Below are positions 14,101-26,412 of a DNA stretch of 64,000 nt, in pieces. The notes under the pieces were generated by a model that was given only the letters and a program-made list of their open reading frames with translations, was not told the origin of the DNA and ran no database searches. How positions within the stretch are numbered: the stretch's first letter is position 1; the number at the start of each line of letters is the position of its first letter. Source of the stretch: Calonectria ilicicola. Its lineage: Eukaryota > Ascomycota > Sordariomycetes > Hypocreales > Nectriaceae. The stretch spans positions 7,564,001-7,628,000 of the forward strand of contig CP085826.1 of the NCBI GenBank assembly GCA_020809705.1, given 5' to 3'. The translations under genes were made by a program, and so were the position numbers.

Positions 14101-14780
14101 CCCAGGTCAATTAGGCAGCCGACTTAACAACGGTATCGATCATTACGTGTGATATTGAGTCACTAAGATTGAAGAACACATTGCTCTGTGGCTTGGACAG
14201 ACTCCCTTCAGATTTATCGCCACGTTTCGTGATTCATCACTACTTTCCTTCCCAGGAGTCGATTGGAAAACAATTCTAAACGTGGTTTCTGTGGAATTTG
14301 CACAAGAAAAACATCTCTTCCATCGCTCTAGTATGCTTTTATGGGGTGAGGGGTTATCTTAAAGTCGCGTTCTTGGTTGACAATGATGATAATGATGATG
14401 ATAGAATATGTTGCAACGCGGGGCCAGCTCTTAGGAACACTCAATCGTCATGGGACACACCTGATTTGGATAATTTTCGCACAAGCTTAATTAGCCCTGC
14501 GTAAGTATACAGTGTACCATGAAACTAGACTTGACCCGAATAGTAACTGATGCGTGACAATTATAACTCATTCAACCATTAACATAGCTTCCTAATTTTT
14601 CCTTCCCAACGTAACTTTACGTATCGCAAATGTTGGGAGCTGTTGCCAAAGTTTGGTTGTAATAAAAGATAGATCAATTCGAGGCAGATGGGATTCTGAT
14701 GCTTTTCTATGAACTGTAAAGGGCCAAAGGATTGATGAGAGGTTTTTTTCATTATTTCATTATCTGTCATGGTAAATTTA
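8184..14780. other. Long gene-free region upstream of the PKS
   Basis: About 6.6 kb on both strands hold only short open frames (under about 115 codons) with no recognisable domain, no convincing multi-exon chain and no tRNA. The base composition is mixed, with A/T-rich stretches and a few homopolymer runs (for example a C run near 12150). Four copies of an AATTCTCC motif near 11.6 kb are listed separately. I see no transposase or terminal repeat. If the PKS has partner genes, they are not here. Confidence 0.6.
11542..11680 (+). repeat. Four AATTCTCC direct repeats
   Basis: Identical octamers occur at 11542-11549, 11559-11566, 11581-11588 and 11673-11680. The first three are spaced 17 and 22 bp apart. 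They lie in a CT-rich stretch about 3.6 kb upstream of the PKS start. The function is unknown; they could be protein-binding sites or a chance low-complexity cluster. Confidence 0.4.
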
Positions 14781-15275
14781 TTACAATGCAACAATAGCCT
14801 CAACTTCCATCTCAGCGCCCATGGGCAGTTCAGCTACGGCAACACAGGTTCTGGCCTTCAATTTGTTAATACATGTCCTAATCCAACCATCAGTGTGTTT
14901 TTACTTACCGGCTTAGGGTCCTCAGTAAAGAACTTTGCATAGGCCTCATTAACCTTGCCGTAATACTCCATGCTAGACAAGAAGATGGTGATCTTCACTG
15001 CCTTGCTCAAGCTTGTGCCTGCTGATTCAAGAATTGCGCTAAGGTTTTGCAGAGCCCGGGTCTGCAGCGTAGAATAGTGAGTCTCTTGCCGGAATTGGTA
15101 CTTTGTAAGTGCTTACCATGCGATCTGCGGTATCTCCCTCTACAAACTTCCCAGTAACAGGGTCAAGACCAAGGGCTCCAGAGCAGTACACCATTCCATT
15201 GCAAATGATGGCCTGGGACATCAAAGGGCTAGGAGCCGGGGCATTTTGGCTGAGAGCTGCGGTACGGGTGGCCAT
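14781..15275 (-). CDS. RidA/YjgF/YER057c-family imine deaminase
   Basis: Small trimeric enzyme family that hydrolyses reactive enamine/imine intermediates (for example 2-aminoacrylate) released by PLP enzymes. Three exons, 15275-15117, 15061-14909 and 14855-14781, give 128 aa, the normal family length. Conserved blocks are the N-terminal region leading to VYCSGALGLDP, the central TRALQNLSAILESAG, the FLSSMEYYGKVNEAYAKFF helix and the C-terminal RTCVAVAELPMGAEVEVEAI, which contains the family's conserved substrate-binding Arg. The last intron must end at an AAG acceptor, because the nearer TTAG acceptor leads straight into a stop. No organelle presequence is obvious. It stands alone between gene-poor stretches and lacks the CGG-N8-CCG element of the proline cluster. 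Family assignment is secure; the substrate is not known. Confidence 0.93.
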
Positions 15276-18200
15276 TTTGAACAGTTGTGGTGATAAATCG
15301 ATGATGATGTGTTAGTGAACGTGGTGTGAACAGGAATGGCCGACAAAAGAAGGATATTGCTTTTATGCTTTTTCGATTCCCTTAGGCAAGCCGGTTCCAA
15401 AATAAGGAATCAGAAACTGTCATCTCATCTCCATCTCTTTGTTTCTCTCCGGATCTAAACGGTGCTTTTTCGGTGTTGGAAGAAATCCGAGGCGAGCCCC
15501 ATCAGACTAGCGCGATACTGATACGGCAGTTCACGGCGACAGTCAGTAACACTCAGCCAAGTTACTATTTACCCCGCTTGAAACTGCAATCCACAATTCA
15601 GTAGTGGTAATCAGTTCCTCTAACCGTTTAAAATGCAAATGGCGATGGTCCGAAACGGCCATTTTCGCCTTGTTGAGCCTCTTTTCTGAGAGGAAGTTGA
15701 GAGCGGTCTATACATATGGATGACAAGCGACGCCTACACATTCCTCCCATCCATTTTGGAGACTGGATGTGGAATCGCACCCAGTCTCATGATACACTCA
15801 CTTATTGTGCTTTTACTAATCGCTCTGCCTTCTCCCTCTTGAGGGGAAATGAACGTCTTTGTATAGGGTAGGTAGGTCACAAGGAATTGAGATGGAGATG
15901 AAAATATTCCATGTCCAACAACTTTCTCGTCTTTAAACTTCAACACGCGTAGACATAAAAACAAAGGAAAATGCCTTCCCTTTTTATTATACTTATAAAA
16001 TATATGTTACGCATTCTAAAGTTTCTAGCAATGTTCCCTTCCAAAAACATACCGTTTCTTTTACGATTAGGGCTGTCACAAGAAAAGCCCGCAGAAGTTT
16101 ATCAGGCCCAACCTTGATTGTAAACAGCGTGGCTAAAATTTAACCCTTTTATTACCATTATATATTGCATGCAATTGAGGTTTATGATGCCGACGCATGA
16201 AGTATGCTTTGCAGTCGCCTTTCATCAAAGCGACCGAAATTCATCGCACATGAAGTTCAGCTTGATAGTGAAGGGGGGAGTGGGTCGGAATTAAAAAATC
16301 CTCTCATCGGCAGCTGGCGGCACCTGCACTAGCTGTGAGGTGCTAAAATTGCAGTGCATTTTTTCAGCTCGTCCAGCCACCGACCCTACCCCACTGGATA
16401 TTTGTGGCTCGAAGCGATTGCTCCAAGAGTGAATTTGGACTGCTGGGCTGACCACCAGGCCGCATATGCATTATTGAGCTGAGAAAATCCACTGGCCCTA
16501 AATCTATTGATTTTTCTTCATACCTTAACGTCAGAAATGAAGCATGCCATGTCCTTCAACCGCACACAGGCTGTACCTTCGTTAGTTAAAAACGCGGCAA
16601 AAAATTTAGCCAATTGCTCTCCCCAGTCCCGCCAAGGCGGCCGACTACGATCGCTTCGGGCCCGAGCGAGTTCGGCCGTGATCGACGCGTCTTGTCTTGT
16701 GATGCGCCAAGGCCAAAACAACAAGCTCGACGCCACGTCCTTGTAAGGCATCATGACAAATGCCGACTTCCTCCGTGGCAGCAGCCAGTTGCCTCGGAGG
16801 CGTCAATATAGACTTTCAGGGCCGTACATGTTGCGTCGCCGCCGCAGTCCTGAACTAACAGACATCATCTCGGAACTCGCCCCCGAACGCGCCCGCCCAT
16901 ACTCGACCAAAGACGACCCGAGGTTCAACGAACGGACACAGTTCCAGTTTTATCCTTTACGCGAAATGCACCGTAGCTTAACTTCAGGTACCCGGCAGAA
17001 AACACCACGATGCGACAAGTTAAGACAGGGATTTGGTTCCATCACATTGCAACGTATGGTTTCATTTGAAAAAGGTTAAAGGCGGATTTTGTGGTCCTTA
17101 GGCGGTCCAAGGCGATGGGACGAACCTGAAGCCGATTGCAGGAGCGAAAACCATGTCAGGTAGAGAAAATTCAGATGCAAGGTTACCATCTTCAGCTGCA
17201 TGTGCCGCACGTCAGGTCATGTTGATCATGCATAGATCAAAAAAGCGAAAACCCGTATCCGCATAAAATAAATCTTGATGCGGCTCAATTAAACCTAAAG
17301 CCACTTGCTGGAATCGTAGTGAATCGTTTCTGGCGTGCCGATACGTATACGTATTTCCGGCTGGATCAAGTCCGGGGTAGATGGGTGGCGTGGTCATTTT
17401 CTGATGCTGTCAGACGTTTAAGCTATGGACCTAACAATCCAGCACGTGGGCCAGGTCTGAACGGGATTTGAAGGTCAAATATGGATTCCAATAATTTTTT
17501 TTCGTCTATATTGTGCTGCTCATAAACTGATTTTGTCGGGAATATCTCCAATCCTGTAGCCTGCATCAAGAAGCTCAATCGATACCCTGCATACGCCAAG
17601 ACTCTGCCGATTACGGCTTACGTACGACAATGATCCCTCCGAGGCAATTGCCCTCGTGCGCATTTGAGCCGTCAGGAATGGGAATGTGGCGCGCGGGCTT
17701 AGTGCGACAAAACGGGATGTTGACCGTGGAGGGACGCTGAAACCAACCCTCTATCAAGAGCAGGCCAACCAGATAGATAGATAGATAGTAAGCATAGATA
17801 GCGAGAGCCGTACTCAAAGCCCACAGCCATCACATGCCTTGGTTCTTCAACCAATGTTCAAATCGCGTCGGTTTGTGGGAGTGGGGTGCTGATAATTATC
17901 GTAACCAGTCCCCTCGCCCCTAATTTTACTCTGCCCAGGTTTTTAGTGCCGTTCTACCCGACCTTCGGGGATCCACCTGCGTGCGGGACAATGCTACCTC
18001 CCACCAATGCAATGTCACGTCGGGGATTCCGTGTTGTTGGTTCTTTGAGACAGAGGGATAGACAGATATGGAACCGAGGCAAGGAAAGAGCGAAAGAGAA
18101 ATAGAGGGATGGAGAGTAATGAAGTGTGAGAGGAGATATATGGTTGATTGATATGAATTCGCAACCTCACCCAAACTTGGCATCCTGAAACGTAAAAAAA

Positions 18201-18947
18201 ACAACCTGTCCCCCCCCTGTGAACGAACATGTGGTGTTCACGCGTCTTCCCCGGCACGGCTCTGCCGTCTACACGGGCTCCATGGCCCATGTGGGGTGTC
18301 CAAGGCCCAAGACGGCAACACATCGACAAGCTGGGTGCTCGGACGATCCATGGTACGTCAGCGAAGTCTAAATGATTGTGGTCAAAAGGCCCAACCAGCT
18401 CGGCCGTGGCCACCACGCACCAAGGCCGGGAGCTGAATCCAACCAGACGCACGGCGCTATCATGGTCGTGGGCAAGGCTCTGGGGCGCCTCGCCACCAAC
18501 GACAGGATCTTTGTCTCCCCTGTGGGGTCTGTCTCTCGGCTGGCAGCCAAACAAGACACCTGATTGCCCTGTGTTATCACGCTGCGACCCAACGGCGCCC
18601 TCCATGTGCATCTGCTCCCTTGCCTGGGTTCGCGGGCTCACCTCGTTCTTGACCCCAAGCCCGAACATCCCTCCCCTCTGATGTGAAATCAAGAAGGGCC
18701 CTGCTATTCCAAATATGGGCACCGAGGCAGGCTGCCATTCGATTTTTTTTATCGACTGAATCCCTGACTGCAGCGGGCCTATCTGGATGGCTTATCCGTC
18801 CTCGTGTGACACCCGCAGTGATGCCGCTCCCGTGCATATAACCTGCACATCACTTGCCGATCGCTCCCCCTCCTTCAATTGTGAAACCCCGATTTGTTTT
18901 CACCATTGCCGCGCCCAATTCCCATCGCGACAACTGCTGCTGCTGCA
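15276..18947. other. Gene-poor region between RidA and the MFS permease
   Basis: The 3.7 kb contain several open frames of 60-235 codons on both strands (the longest on the minus strand at 18015-18722). None has a recognisable domain and they overlap each other, as expected in GC-rich non-coding DNA. The last 300 bp are C/T-rich and form the leader and promoter of the permease at 18948. A short GATA microsatellite is listed separately. Confidence 0.55.
17771..17789 (+). repeat. (GATA)n microsatellite
   Basis: Tandem GATA units, about four and a half copies, in non-coding DNA. A simple repeat with no further structure seen around it. Confidence 0.85.
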
Positions 18948-20660
18948 ATGTTGGGATTTAGCAAGAAGAGCGAGAGCTCTGTTGAGCCCGCCTCGCCAGG
19001 CTCTAACGAGCAGGAGCCCGCACGCGAGCCCGAGTTCGAGTACCAGCGACCATGGATTGAGACTATCATGCCCGTATTTGCTTGCGGTGCTGGATTGTTC
19101 TCAGACGGTTACATCAACAACGTGAGACGCTCGCCAGATTAGGAATCCACCGGGGAGCCCTTCTAACAAGTAGCAGGTCATTGGTTCCGTCAACACTACT
19201 CTTAAAGTCCAGTATGGAGAAGTCTTCACCACCTCCAATGCGTACAAGTATGTCTCCGATATCGCCTTTGCAGGTACTGTCGTTGGCCAGCTCGTCTTTG
19301 GTTTCCTCGCCGACCACTGGTCGCGAACCAACACCCTCATGGTATCTACCGTGATTCTGATCGTCTTTACCGCCCTGGCCACTGGATCCTATTACAAGGG
19401 CGAGCCTGTGGGCATGTTCAACATGCTGACTGCATGGCGATTCTTTGTCGGTGTTGGAATCGGAGGTATGAAAACCTTGATTAAACGTCATGATTGCAGC
19501 CAACCTAATGTGCGAAAATAGGCGAGTACCCCGCTGGTAGTGTAGGTTGTGCCGAGTCTAGTGGCCAGATGAAGTCTGGCTCGCGAAACCGCTGGTTCAT
19601 TCTGTTCACCAACACCATGATTGATTTTGGATTTGTCATGGGCGCTTTTGTTCCCTGTGAGTAAACTTTTGAAGCACCCACCAATCGTCAGCTGACTGGA
19701 TTTAGATGTCGTTGCGGCTGCTTGCCACAATGGCCGCTATAGCACCATCTGGCGAACCAGTCTTGGTATTGGTCTGGTCTTCCCCCTGGTCCTGTTTTTT
19801 ATGCGACTTAAGCTCAAGGAGCCCGAGGAGTTTGCCACTCAGGCTATGAGACGCAAGACCCCCTGGCTTCTGGTCCTGAAGTTCTATTGGTTCCGCCTTT
19901 TCTGCGTCAGTCTGGTTTGGTTCCTATACAACGTAAGTCAATTGAATGAGAGATCCCTTCCATGTTTGCTGATTAGGCCTAGTTTTCCTCCTATGCCTTT
20001 GGTATCTACTCGTCGTCTATCCTCGCTGGAATTTACGGCGATGGTGCCAACTTGACCACCGTCTTTGGCTGGAACACGGTTATTAACTTGTTCTATATGC
20101 CCGGAACTCTGATTGGTGCCTTCTTCAGTGACTGGATTGGACCCCGATACACCCTGGCTCTTGGTGTCTCCCTCCAGGCTCTCATTGGATTCATCATGGC
20201 TGGTGTCTACGACAAGATTTCCAAGAACATTGCTGCTTTTGCCGTCGTCTTTGGTATTTTCCAGGCTCTTGGAGAGTTGGGCCCCGGTAACAACATTGGT
20301 CTTTTGGCTGCCAAGACTTCTGCCACTGGTGTCCGAGGCCGATACTACGGTATCGCTGCCGCCGTTGGCAAGATTGGTGCCTTTGTTGGTACCTGGGTCT
20401 TCCCTTACATCCAGAAGGCTGGAGGCAATGACACCGAGTCTGCCCAATATCCTTTCTGGGTCTCCTCCAGTTTGTGTGTTCTGTCGGCCATCATTGTTCT
20501 CGTCTTTATTCCCCACGTTGGACAGGACACCATTACCTTGGAGGATGAGCGCTTCCGTGAGTACCTTGAGAGCCAGGGCTGGGATACCGCTCAGCTCGGT
20601 ATGGATAAGGTCAGTGTTGAAGGAGGCGCTGCTGTGCAGGAGAGGTTCGATGAAAAATAA
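18948..20660 (+). CDS. MFS transporter, glycerophosphodiester/phosphate (Git1-like) family
   Basis: Twelve-helix plasma-membrane permease of the major facilitator superfamily, resembling the yeast Git1 glycerophosphoinositol/inositol-phosphate:H+ symporter group. Five exons, 18948-19121, 19177-19465, 19522-19656, 19706-19932 and 19983-20660, give 500 aa. The hydrophilic N-terminus is followed by PWIETIMPVFACGAGLFSDGY and an MFS loop 2-3 block (GFLADHWSRTNTLM). Then come the RFFVGVGIGGEYP motif of the phosphate/organophosphate branch, the mid-protein GAFFSDWIGPRYTL, and ELGPGNNIGLLAA near the C-terminus. The cytoplasmic tail is rich in acidic residues. The start is the first ATG after a C/T-rich leader, and introns are 49-56 bp with normal sites. 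Substrate is inferred from family resemblance only; inorganic phosphate or another glycerophosphodiester is possible. Confidence 0.88.
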
Positions 20661-21934
20661 TCTCTGGGAATTATGAGGATCGATACCCAAATTTACTTAG
20701 CCAGGGTACACGCCTAGGCCATAATAGTAGTTTCTAAATGAATCCATGAATGGAGATCTCCCATGATACCATCCCAGTATAAGCGAGTATTTTAGCATCA
20801 GCGGCAGTGTTGTTAGTTGTGTACAAACCGATACGACCAGATGCCTCATATTTTCAATGACTGTTATGCGTACTATTACGCGAGGTTATTCAAATTATGG
20901 ATTCAACTTTGAAGGTTTCAATAACTATATGGGTGCGTATACGTGCTGGTCGTTAGGCTGTCGCTGCATAATAAATCCTATGCTGTGCTCTGCTTGGCAA
21001 CTATTGCAGTATGGTAGGCCTTGCTATTAATCACCGCCTTTTAGTATGGCACTGGTGCAATGTTTGACAATATCACTACCCGGTGTGTCACTGCCTCTCG
21101 TACTTTTTTCACCTGTGATCATCTTGTGTGATTGTAGAGGAGCTATCTACGCCATGCTACGATGCATGGGACAAACTATGTCAGAGCTAACCACCGATAT
21201 ACATTTAGAGAGTCTAAAAAAATCACATTTCCCCTCATTGCCCATCACCGATCCCTAGGTTCTTTGGTGGTGAGACATCGAGGAAGCCTTCAACATCAAA
21301 TCCGATCCTGTCACAGCTGTTGGAATTTTTACTGCCCGCTTTTGAATTCAACACCGCGGCGGCAGCCAGGATCTAGTAACTATGACACCGTATGCAGTCG
21401 TAAGAACGCTTCTCCAGCCCCATCCTTCTTAATGCACAGTACAGCGTGGTTGGGAGACGAGGCAATGAGGTGACGGCCAGACTCTTCCCTAATTACTTAG
21501 GATCGTTTCATTACAAGAATCTGGGGTTAGAATTATCGATTGTTGCAAAGCTAGCGCTGTCGCGCTAGTGCCTGTTGAACTGGATATTTTGGATATTTTA
21601 GCTTTTACTGATCACAAACAGGAGTGTAGGATAGCTTACTCAATGTGGCCCTTCAGGTACACCCAAGTACCCTCCTCTAGTCACTGTGACAGGGAAAAGA
21701 AGCTCTCATAGAAGTAAAATGCAGTTTCTAGCTGAACCAAACAATTATCGATGCTTCTAGATTTGCATAATTCGTTAGAAAGTATCATATCCTCAACACT
21801 TGCTACCGAGTCTGCATCAGCTAAGTGTACTAGTGGCCAGCCATGCACGTGAGCGGCAATATTTGACTCAGCCTCACTCCTCCCTCAATCGCCAAAATTG
21901 AGGCATAAGCAATCAAACATCATTTCCAATCTAG
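20661..21934. other. Intergenic region before the NB-ARC/TPR pseudogene
   Basis: About 1.3 kb with only short unrelated open frames. No N-terminal effector domain for the following NB-ARC gene (patatin, HET, nucleoside phosphorylase or similar) can be read here in any frame. A possible two-codon first exon (ATG at 21843, GTGAGC donor at 21849) is the only candidate upstream start I found, and it is weak. Confidence 0.5.
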
Positions 21935-24575
21935 AAAAGCCTTGTTCCAATACAAAGTTTAGAAATTAGCGGAGGGGTGTACAATGGGCCCCTGACTGGG
22001 CACAATGTTCTCGCCGGCAACACCTTCTCTGGGGCGACCCTGAACTTTCAGGGGGAGCGCCCGGAATCACCACCAGATCCCAGCTCAGCTGTGATTCCAT
22101 TTCGCCGTGACCACAAATTCGTCCATCGAAAAGAGCTTGATAATGTCCACGACCTATTTTCTGGATCCACTTACGGCCGCGTCGCTCTTGTTGGTCTCGG
22201 CGGTGTTGGGTAAGTCATAACAAATGTAATGCCGTTGCATGCAAGGGTTCATTCTTCTCACACAAGATAGCAAATCTCAAATCGCCATTGAATATGCCTA
22301 CCAAGTTAAAGAGGCAAGCTTTAATACGAACAACCCAATGTGGATTTTCTGGGTGTACGCTACAACCCGCACAAGAGTAAAAGACTCGTTCAAAAACATT
22401 GCCGATGCAATTAAAATACCTCAGCGGAACAATCCCGAGGCCAACATCATGCAGCTTGTGTGCAATCGTCTTAGTATATGGGGAAAATGGTGCATGATCC
22501 TTGACAGCGCTGACGACTTGGAGGTGCTATATGATAGTATTGCTGGGGATGCTTCCGATGGAGAACAACCATTATCCACGTATTTACCACAGAGCCAGAA
22601 TGGAACAATTGTCATCACCACACGCAGTTGGGATGTAGCTTGTCGACTAACTGGAGACCGCACGGCCGTAATTGAAGTTGGCCCTATGATAGAGACTGAC
22701 GCCCTCACGCTCCTCAAAAATAAGTTAGGCCCGTCTTTAGAGACGAGTCTAGCAAGACAACTAGTGCAAACCCTTGACTGCATCCCGCTAGCAATAAACC
22801 AGGCTGCAGCGTACATACAAGAGCGAGCACCGCGATTTTCAATTCAGGATTATCTCGCTGAATTTGAGAACAGTCAGGGGAGACAATTTCTTACGTACGA
22901 TGCCGGTGACTTGCGGTGGGATGAGGGGACGCTTCACGCCATTCAGTCAACTTGGCAGGTATCTTTCAATCGGATACGTACTATGCGGCCCTCTGCGGCA
23001 GATCTTCTCTCGCTTATGAGCTTCTTCAATCAAAATAATATACCCGCATGGGTACTCAACTCTCCCAAAAATTCCTTCGACACCACAGAAAACGAAAGAC
23101 ACAATAATCCATGTCCAACTCCTCACAAAAGCAGATTTACAGAGATAAAGTTGGTTAACATTTTCAAACGTAAATTATGCTTTAAATCTGTCTTGAAATC
23201 AGCTCAGACCATCAGGAACAATGTAGATGAGAGGAAACCGGATGAGCCAGGTTTGAATTCTCAAGACGGTTATATGGTCACAGGCAGCGACTTCGAAGAT
23301 GATGTATTGATCCTCAGAAACTACTGTTTGATTACTTCAACCGAGGGCGACGCATTTGAGATGCATAGACTAGTGGAATTATCCATGAGGTGGTGGCTTG
23401 AAATGAATGGACTTCACGTCAATTTTGCCAACAGGTATATCTCCCTCATGTCTAGAGTATTCCCGACGCCGCATTTTCAAAATTGGGAGACTTGTCGAGC
23501 ATTATTCTCCCATGCGGAATCAGCATTTGATTACGAAACAAGTGATCATATAAAAAAAGCTCAGGCACATCTTTTATACAATGCGGAGTCATATGCAAAA
23601 TCCCTAGGCATGTACAGTGTTGCTGAGAAGTTGGTTCACAAAGGGTGGAAATTGGATGAAGAAATACTAGGAGCAAGATCCAAGAGAACTCTACAGTGTT
23701 CTTTGACACTCTCGGCTATATACCGCCTCCAGGGCCGATACGCAGAGACAGAAGAGCTCCAGATCCGAGTAGTTGAAGCCTATCAATCGAAATTTGGTCA
23801 ACAGAATATCTGGGCACTGATAGCCATGAAAGAGCTTGCAGATACATATCAACGTCAAGGCCGATTTGACGAAGCAGAAAGGCTATATATCCAGCTTTTG
23901 GACATTGATGGAGTCCAAAGGGGACCCAAACACCTTGATACGCCAAAAATTAAATTAATGCTCTCAACCTTGTATCAAAAGCAGGAATGATGGGAGGAAG
24001 CAGAAAAGATCCAGATCGAAGCACTGCGAGCTTGCGAAGCCAGATTTGGGGCTGAACATCGAAGTACAATTAAAATCAAAAGATATATTGCGAGAACGTA
24101 TGAAAAGCTCGGTCGAGTTGAAGAGGCAGAGAAACTATATATCCAAGTCTTTGAAGCTCGCAAAGTTAGACTTGGCGCCACACATCCCTCTACTCTATTG
24201 ACCATGTATAAACTCGCTTCATTATATTCAGACCAAAACCGATTAGAAGAAGCAAAAACGCTCTAAATTCAAGTCTTGAAAACAAGTCAAAACATATTGG
24301 GGACCCAGCACCCGGACACACTATCAAGCATGAGTGAACTCTCAACAATCCATCGAAAACAAGGGCAATTGGAGGATGCAGAAAAGTTAGCTGATCAAGT
24401 TCTGGAAGGATTCAAAGCCAAACTAGGGCTTGAACATCCTAATACATTGGGATCCATGCGAAATCTTTCAATAATTCATGAAAAGCAATACCGATATCAT
24501 GATGCACTGCCGTTGGTCGGAAATGGTCCATGGGTTTGCAAAAGCTTTTTGGTCAAAATGATCAGCAATATCTGA
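21935..24575 (+). pseudogene. NB-ARC/TPR (kinesin-light-chain-like) NLR-type protein, broken by two stops
   Basis: STAND-type NTPase of the fungal NLR-like class. The coding region opens after a CTAG acceptor at 21934 and has an intron at 22210-22270 that splits the P-loop codon. Spliced, it reads GLGGVGKSQIA. Then come a Walker B-like MILDSADD, an ITTR block (TIVITTRSWDVA), a PLA motif (CIPLAINQAAAYI), a long linker, the FEMHRLV block, and at least six degenerate TPRs of the LYxxQGRxxEAExL type. In-frame TGA at 23988-23990 and TAA at 24264-24266 interrupt the TPR array, yet the same frame continues as good TPRs (WEEAEKIQIEAL, RLEEAKTL, QGQLEDAEKL) to a stop at 24573-24575. Both stops fit C-to-T changes (CGA to TGA; CAA to TAA). 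The N-terminus is also incomplete. A truncated 21935-23990 protein could still be made. The call as decayed gene is inference. Confidence 0.85.
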
Positions 24576-25508
24576 AATCCTTATCTATTTTAGATCAATA
24601 CAAGGCTCTAATTTCCGGCCGAGATAGAGAAGATGAGTGAGAGATTAGTTTAGGGTTATCTAGGAGGAATACTGATTAGTGTAATGACTGTGCGAGATAC
24701 CAACCCTCTTGTTGAAAGGACATAGGGCACCATTGCACTACGCATTAGCGGAGTGTTGACTTCACTTTTGACGTAGCCGGTTATGTGACACTTTTTGTTC
24801 TTATTTTTGGAAGGATGAAGAAAGTTGAAAAAGTTAAGTCACCAAGGCTGGTGGATCTTCTTTTAATAGGCATCTCCAATTATGAGCACAGCAACGCCAA
24901 AAAAGAAATACCGTTTAATTAACTTCTAATTACCACAGTCCCATCACGGGTGTGAAGGTAAATCTTGAGAATATCCGTTTGGGGGCTTGTAGTGGATCTT
25001 GCCCTCTGGATGCCCCGGTCATGCTGAACATTTCTACATTGACGAGAGGAAATCCAAATTTTGGCCCACCTCCAGGAAGAGGAGACCTGGCAGATGAAGA
25101 AAGGTCTTGGATTTTGAAAAATGTGAAAGTGAGATTCGGAACTGTTGACGTGGCACACGCTGATCGCTTGGTAATTGGAGAATGTATTGAAGAAGGAGGC
25201 CTAGTTTTGGGCGCGAATAAAGGCGATGCATACTGAGGGATGACTTGACACAGCATTATAAATGGAGATGCAGAAATAAGATAAAAATTGATCAATTTAA
25301 ATTTAACCGGATTGAATTGCTTGAGTCCTTTTGTTCATAGGAACGCAGAAGACACTTTACCGCATCCGATTTTAGAAGAAACGAAAATTATTAGAACGAT
25401 CGAAATTTGGCACAAGCCGCTAATGAGGGGGGCCTGCAGCCCATAATATTTTGTAGCACCTTGATACTCTTTTAAAGAGTTTTTTTGCATGCCATGTTGC
25501 CAGTTCAA
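24576..25508. other. Intergenic region, no recognised gene
   Basis: Contains overlapping open frames at about 24930-25295 on both strands (94 codons plus, 121 codons minus). Neither has a recognisable domain, so I do not call a gene. The rest is A/T-rich. The lectin stop codon is at 25509-25511. Confidence 0.5.
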
Positions 25509-26412
25509 TTAATAACCCCGGACGCGCTGGAGAGTCCACTGCTGGTTGGGGCCACCATGGTAGTTGTAGGCGAGAATCTTGGCGCCATTAGTAGACTTGC
25601 TGGCCTCGAGATCAATGACTAGGTTGTTGTTGATCTTGCTTCGGAAGCTGTAACTTGTGAATATTTGGTTTCTTAAAGCTGCGGGAATACATACACATAT
25701 CGTCCATTAGGCAGGCGCTGGGCGATCCAGCGTACGCTGTTATCTGCAACATCCGTGATCCTCTTTGTCTTCAGTTGGACTCCAGAGCGATTGGCTGGTA
25801 AATTATTAAAAAAGGGGGAATGTAATTATATGCAAGAAAACATTACCTGGGGTTACCACCCATTCTCTAGTCCTGCGGTTGATGAGGCCGTACTCGTTTC
25901 TCCATCCCAGCCACTTTGCGACGAACTGCTGGTTGGCTCCGCCGTGTCGTCCACTTCAATGCGGATTAGTATTCCATGTATTATAGGCTGTTTAATATCA
26001 TGTGATTGGGACGTACTATCCAATGAGGTTGCCCCCAGGTCGGCTTGCTTGAAGGTCGATGACATTTCTGGGGACTGCAGCACTAGAGATAATGAAGGTG
26101 CTTCCATCTTGGATTAACTAGGGTTCGCAAAACAAATTAGCAAGAAATTGGATGCAAATTACTATATAGACTTACGCCAGACTGGTTTAGTACACTCGTT
26201 AGTAATCTGTAGACATTCAATAATCTCTCAACACGGTCTGGTAGATACATACTGCTTGCTAGTATAAGTTAGCACGGCTGAAGTGATAAGATCATAGATA
26301 CTGAAGTAGTACTTACTCGTTTTTCCAATCCTGCATCCTGGGCTCCCTCACTGACTGGGTTTGCGATAGCCAGTCCAAGGAAGGCAGTGAGAAAGACAAG
26401 AGGGCTCTTCAT
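25509..26412 (-). CDS. Secreted ricin-B-type (R-type, QxW) lectin domain protein
   Basis: Predicted secreted carbohydrate-binding protein with a beta-trefoil-like lectin domain. Exon 1 (26412-26317) encodes a signal peptide (MKSPLVFLTAFLGLAIA) and a short pro-region ending in Lys-Arg, a Kex2-type site. Later exons are clear: one ending at 26017 (GSTFIISSAAVPRNVIDLQ, GGNLIG), 25953-25847 (GGANQQF), 25794-25695 (VRWIAQRLPNGRYV) and 25653-25509 (NNNLVIDLEAS, GGPNQQWTLQ). Two QxW/QxF repeats with the IDL-x(9-13)-GxxI spacing are visible, fewer than the three of a complete trefoil. The stretch between 26316 and about 26107 is ambiguous. A 6-nt micro-exon plus an ITNECTKPVW exon, spliced to an AAG acceptor at 26108, is the only in-frame solution I found. 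The ligand is unknown. Nothing suggests a catalytic chain. Confidence 0.8.

Noticed and set aside
18015..18722. Minus-strand open frame of 235 codons
   Set aside because: GC-rich region with overlapping frames on both strands, no domain, odd composition (His/Gly/Arg-rich); treated as chance.
20052..20690. Minus-strand and frame-shifted long frames over the MFS permease
   Set aside because: Shadows of the permease last exon.
24930..25295. Overlapping 94- and 121-codon frames on opposite strands
   Set aside because: Neither shows a domain, signal peptide or splice signals; choosing a strand would be guesswork.
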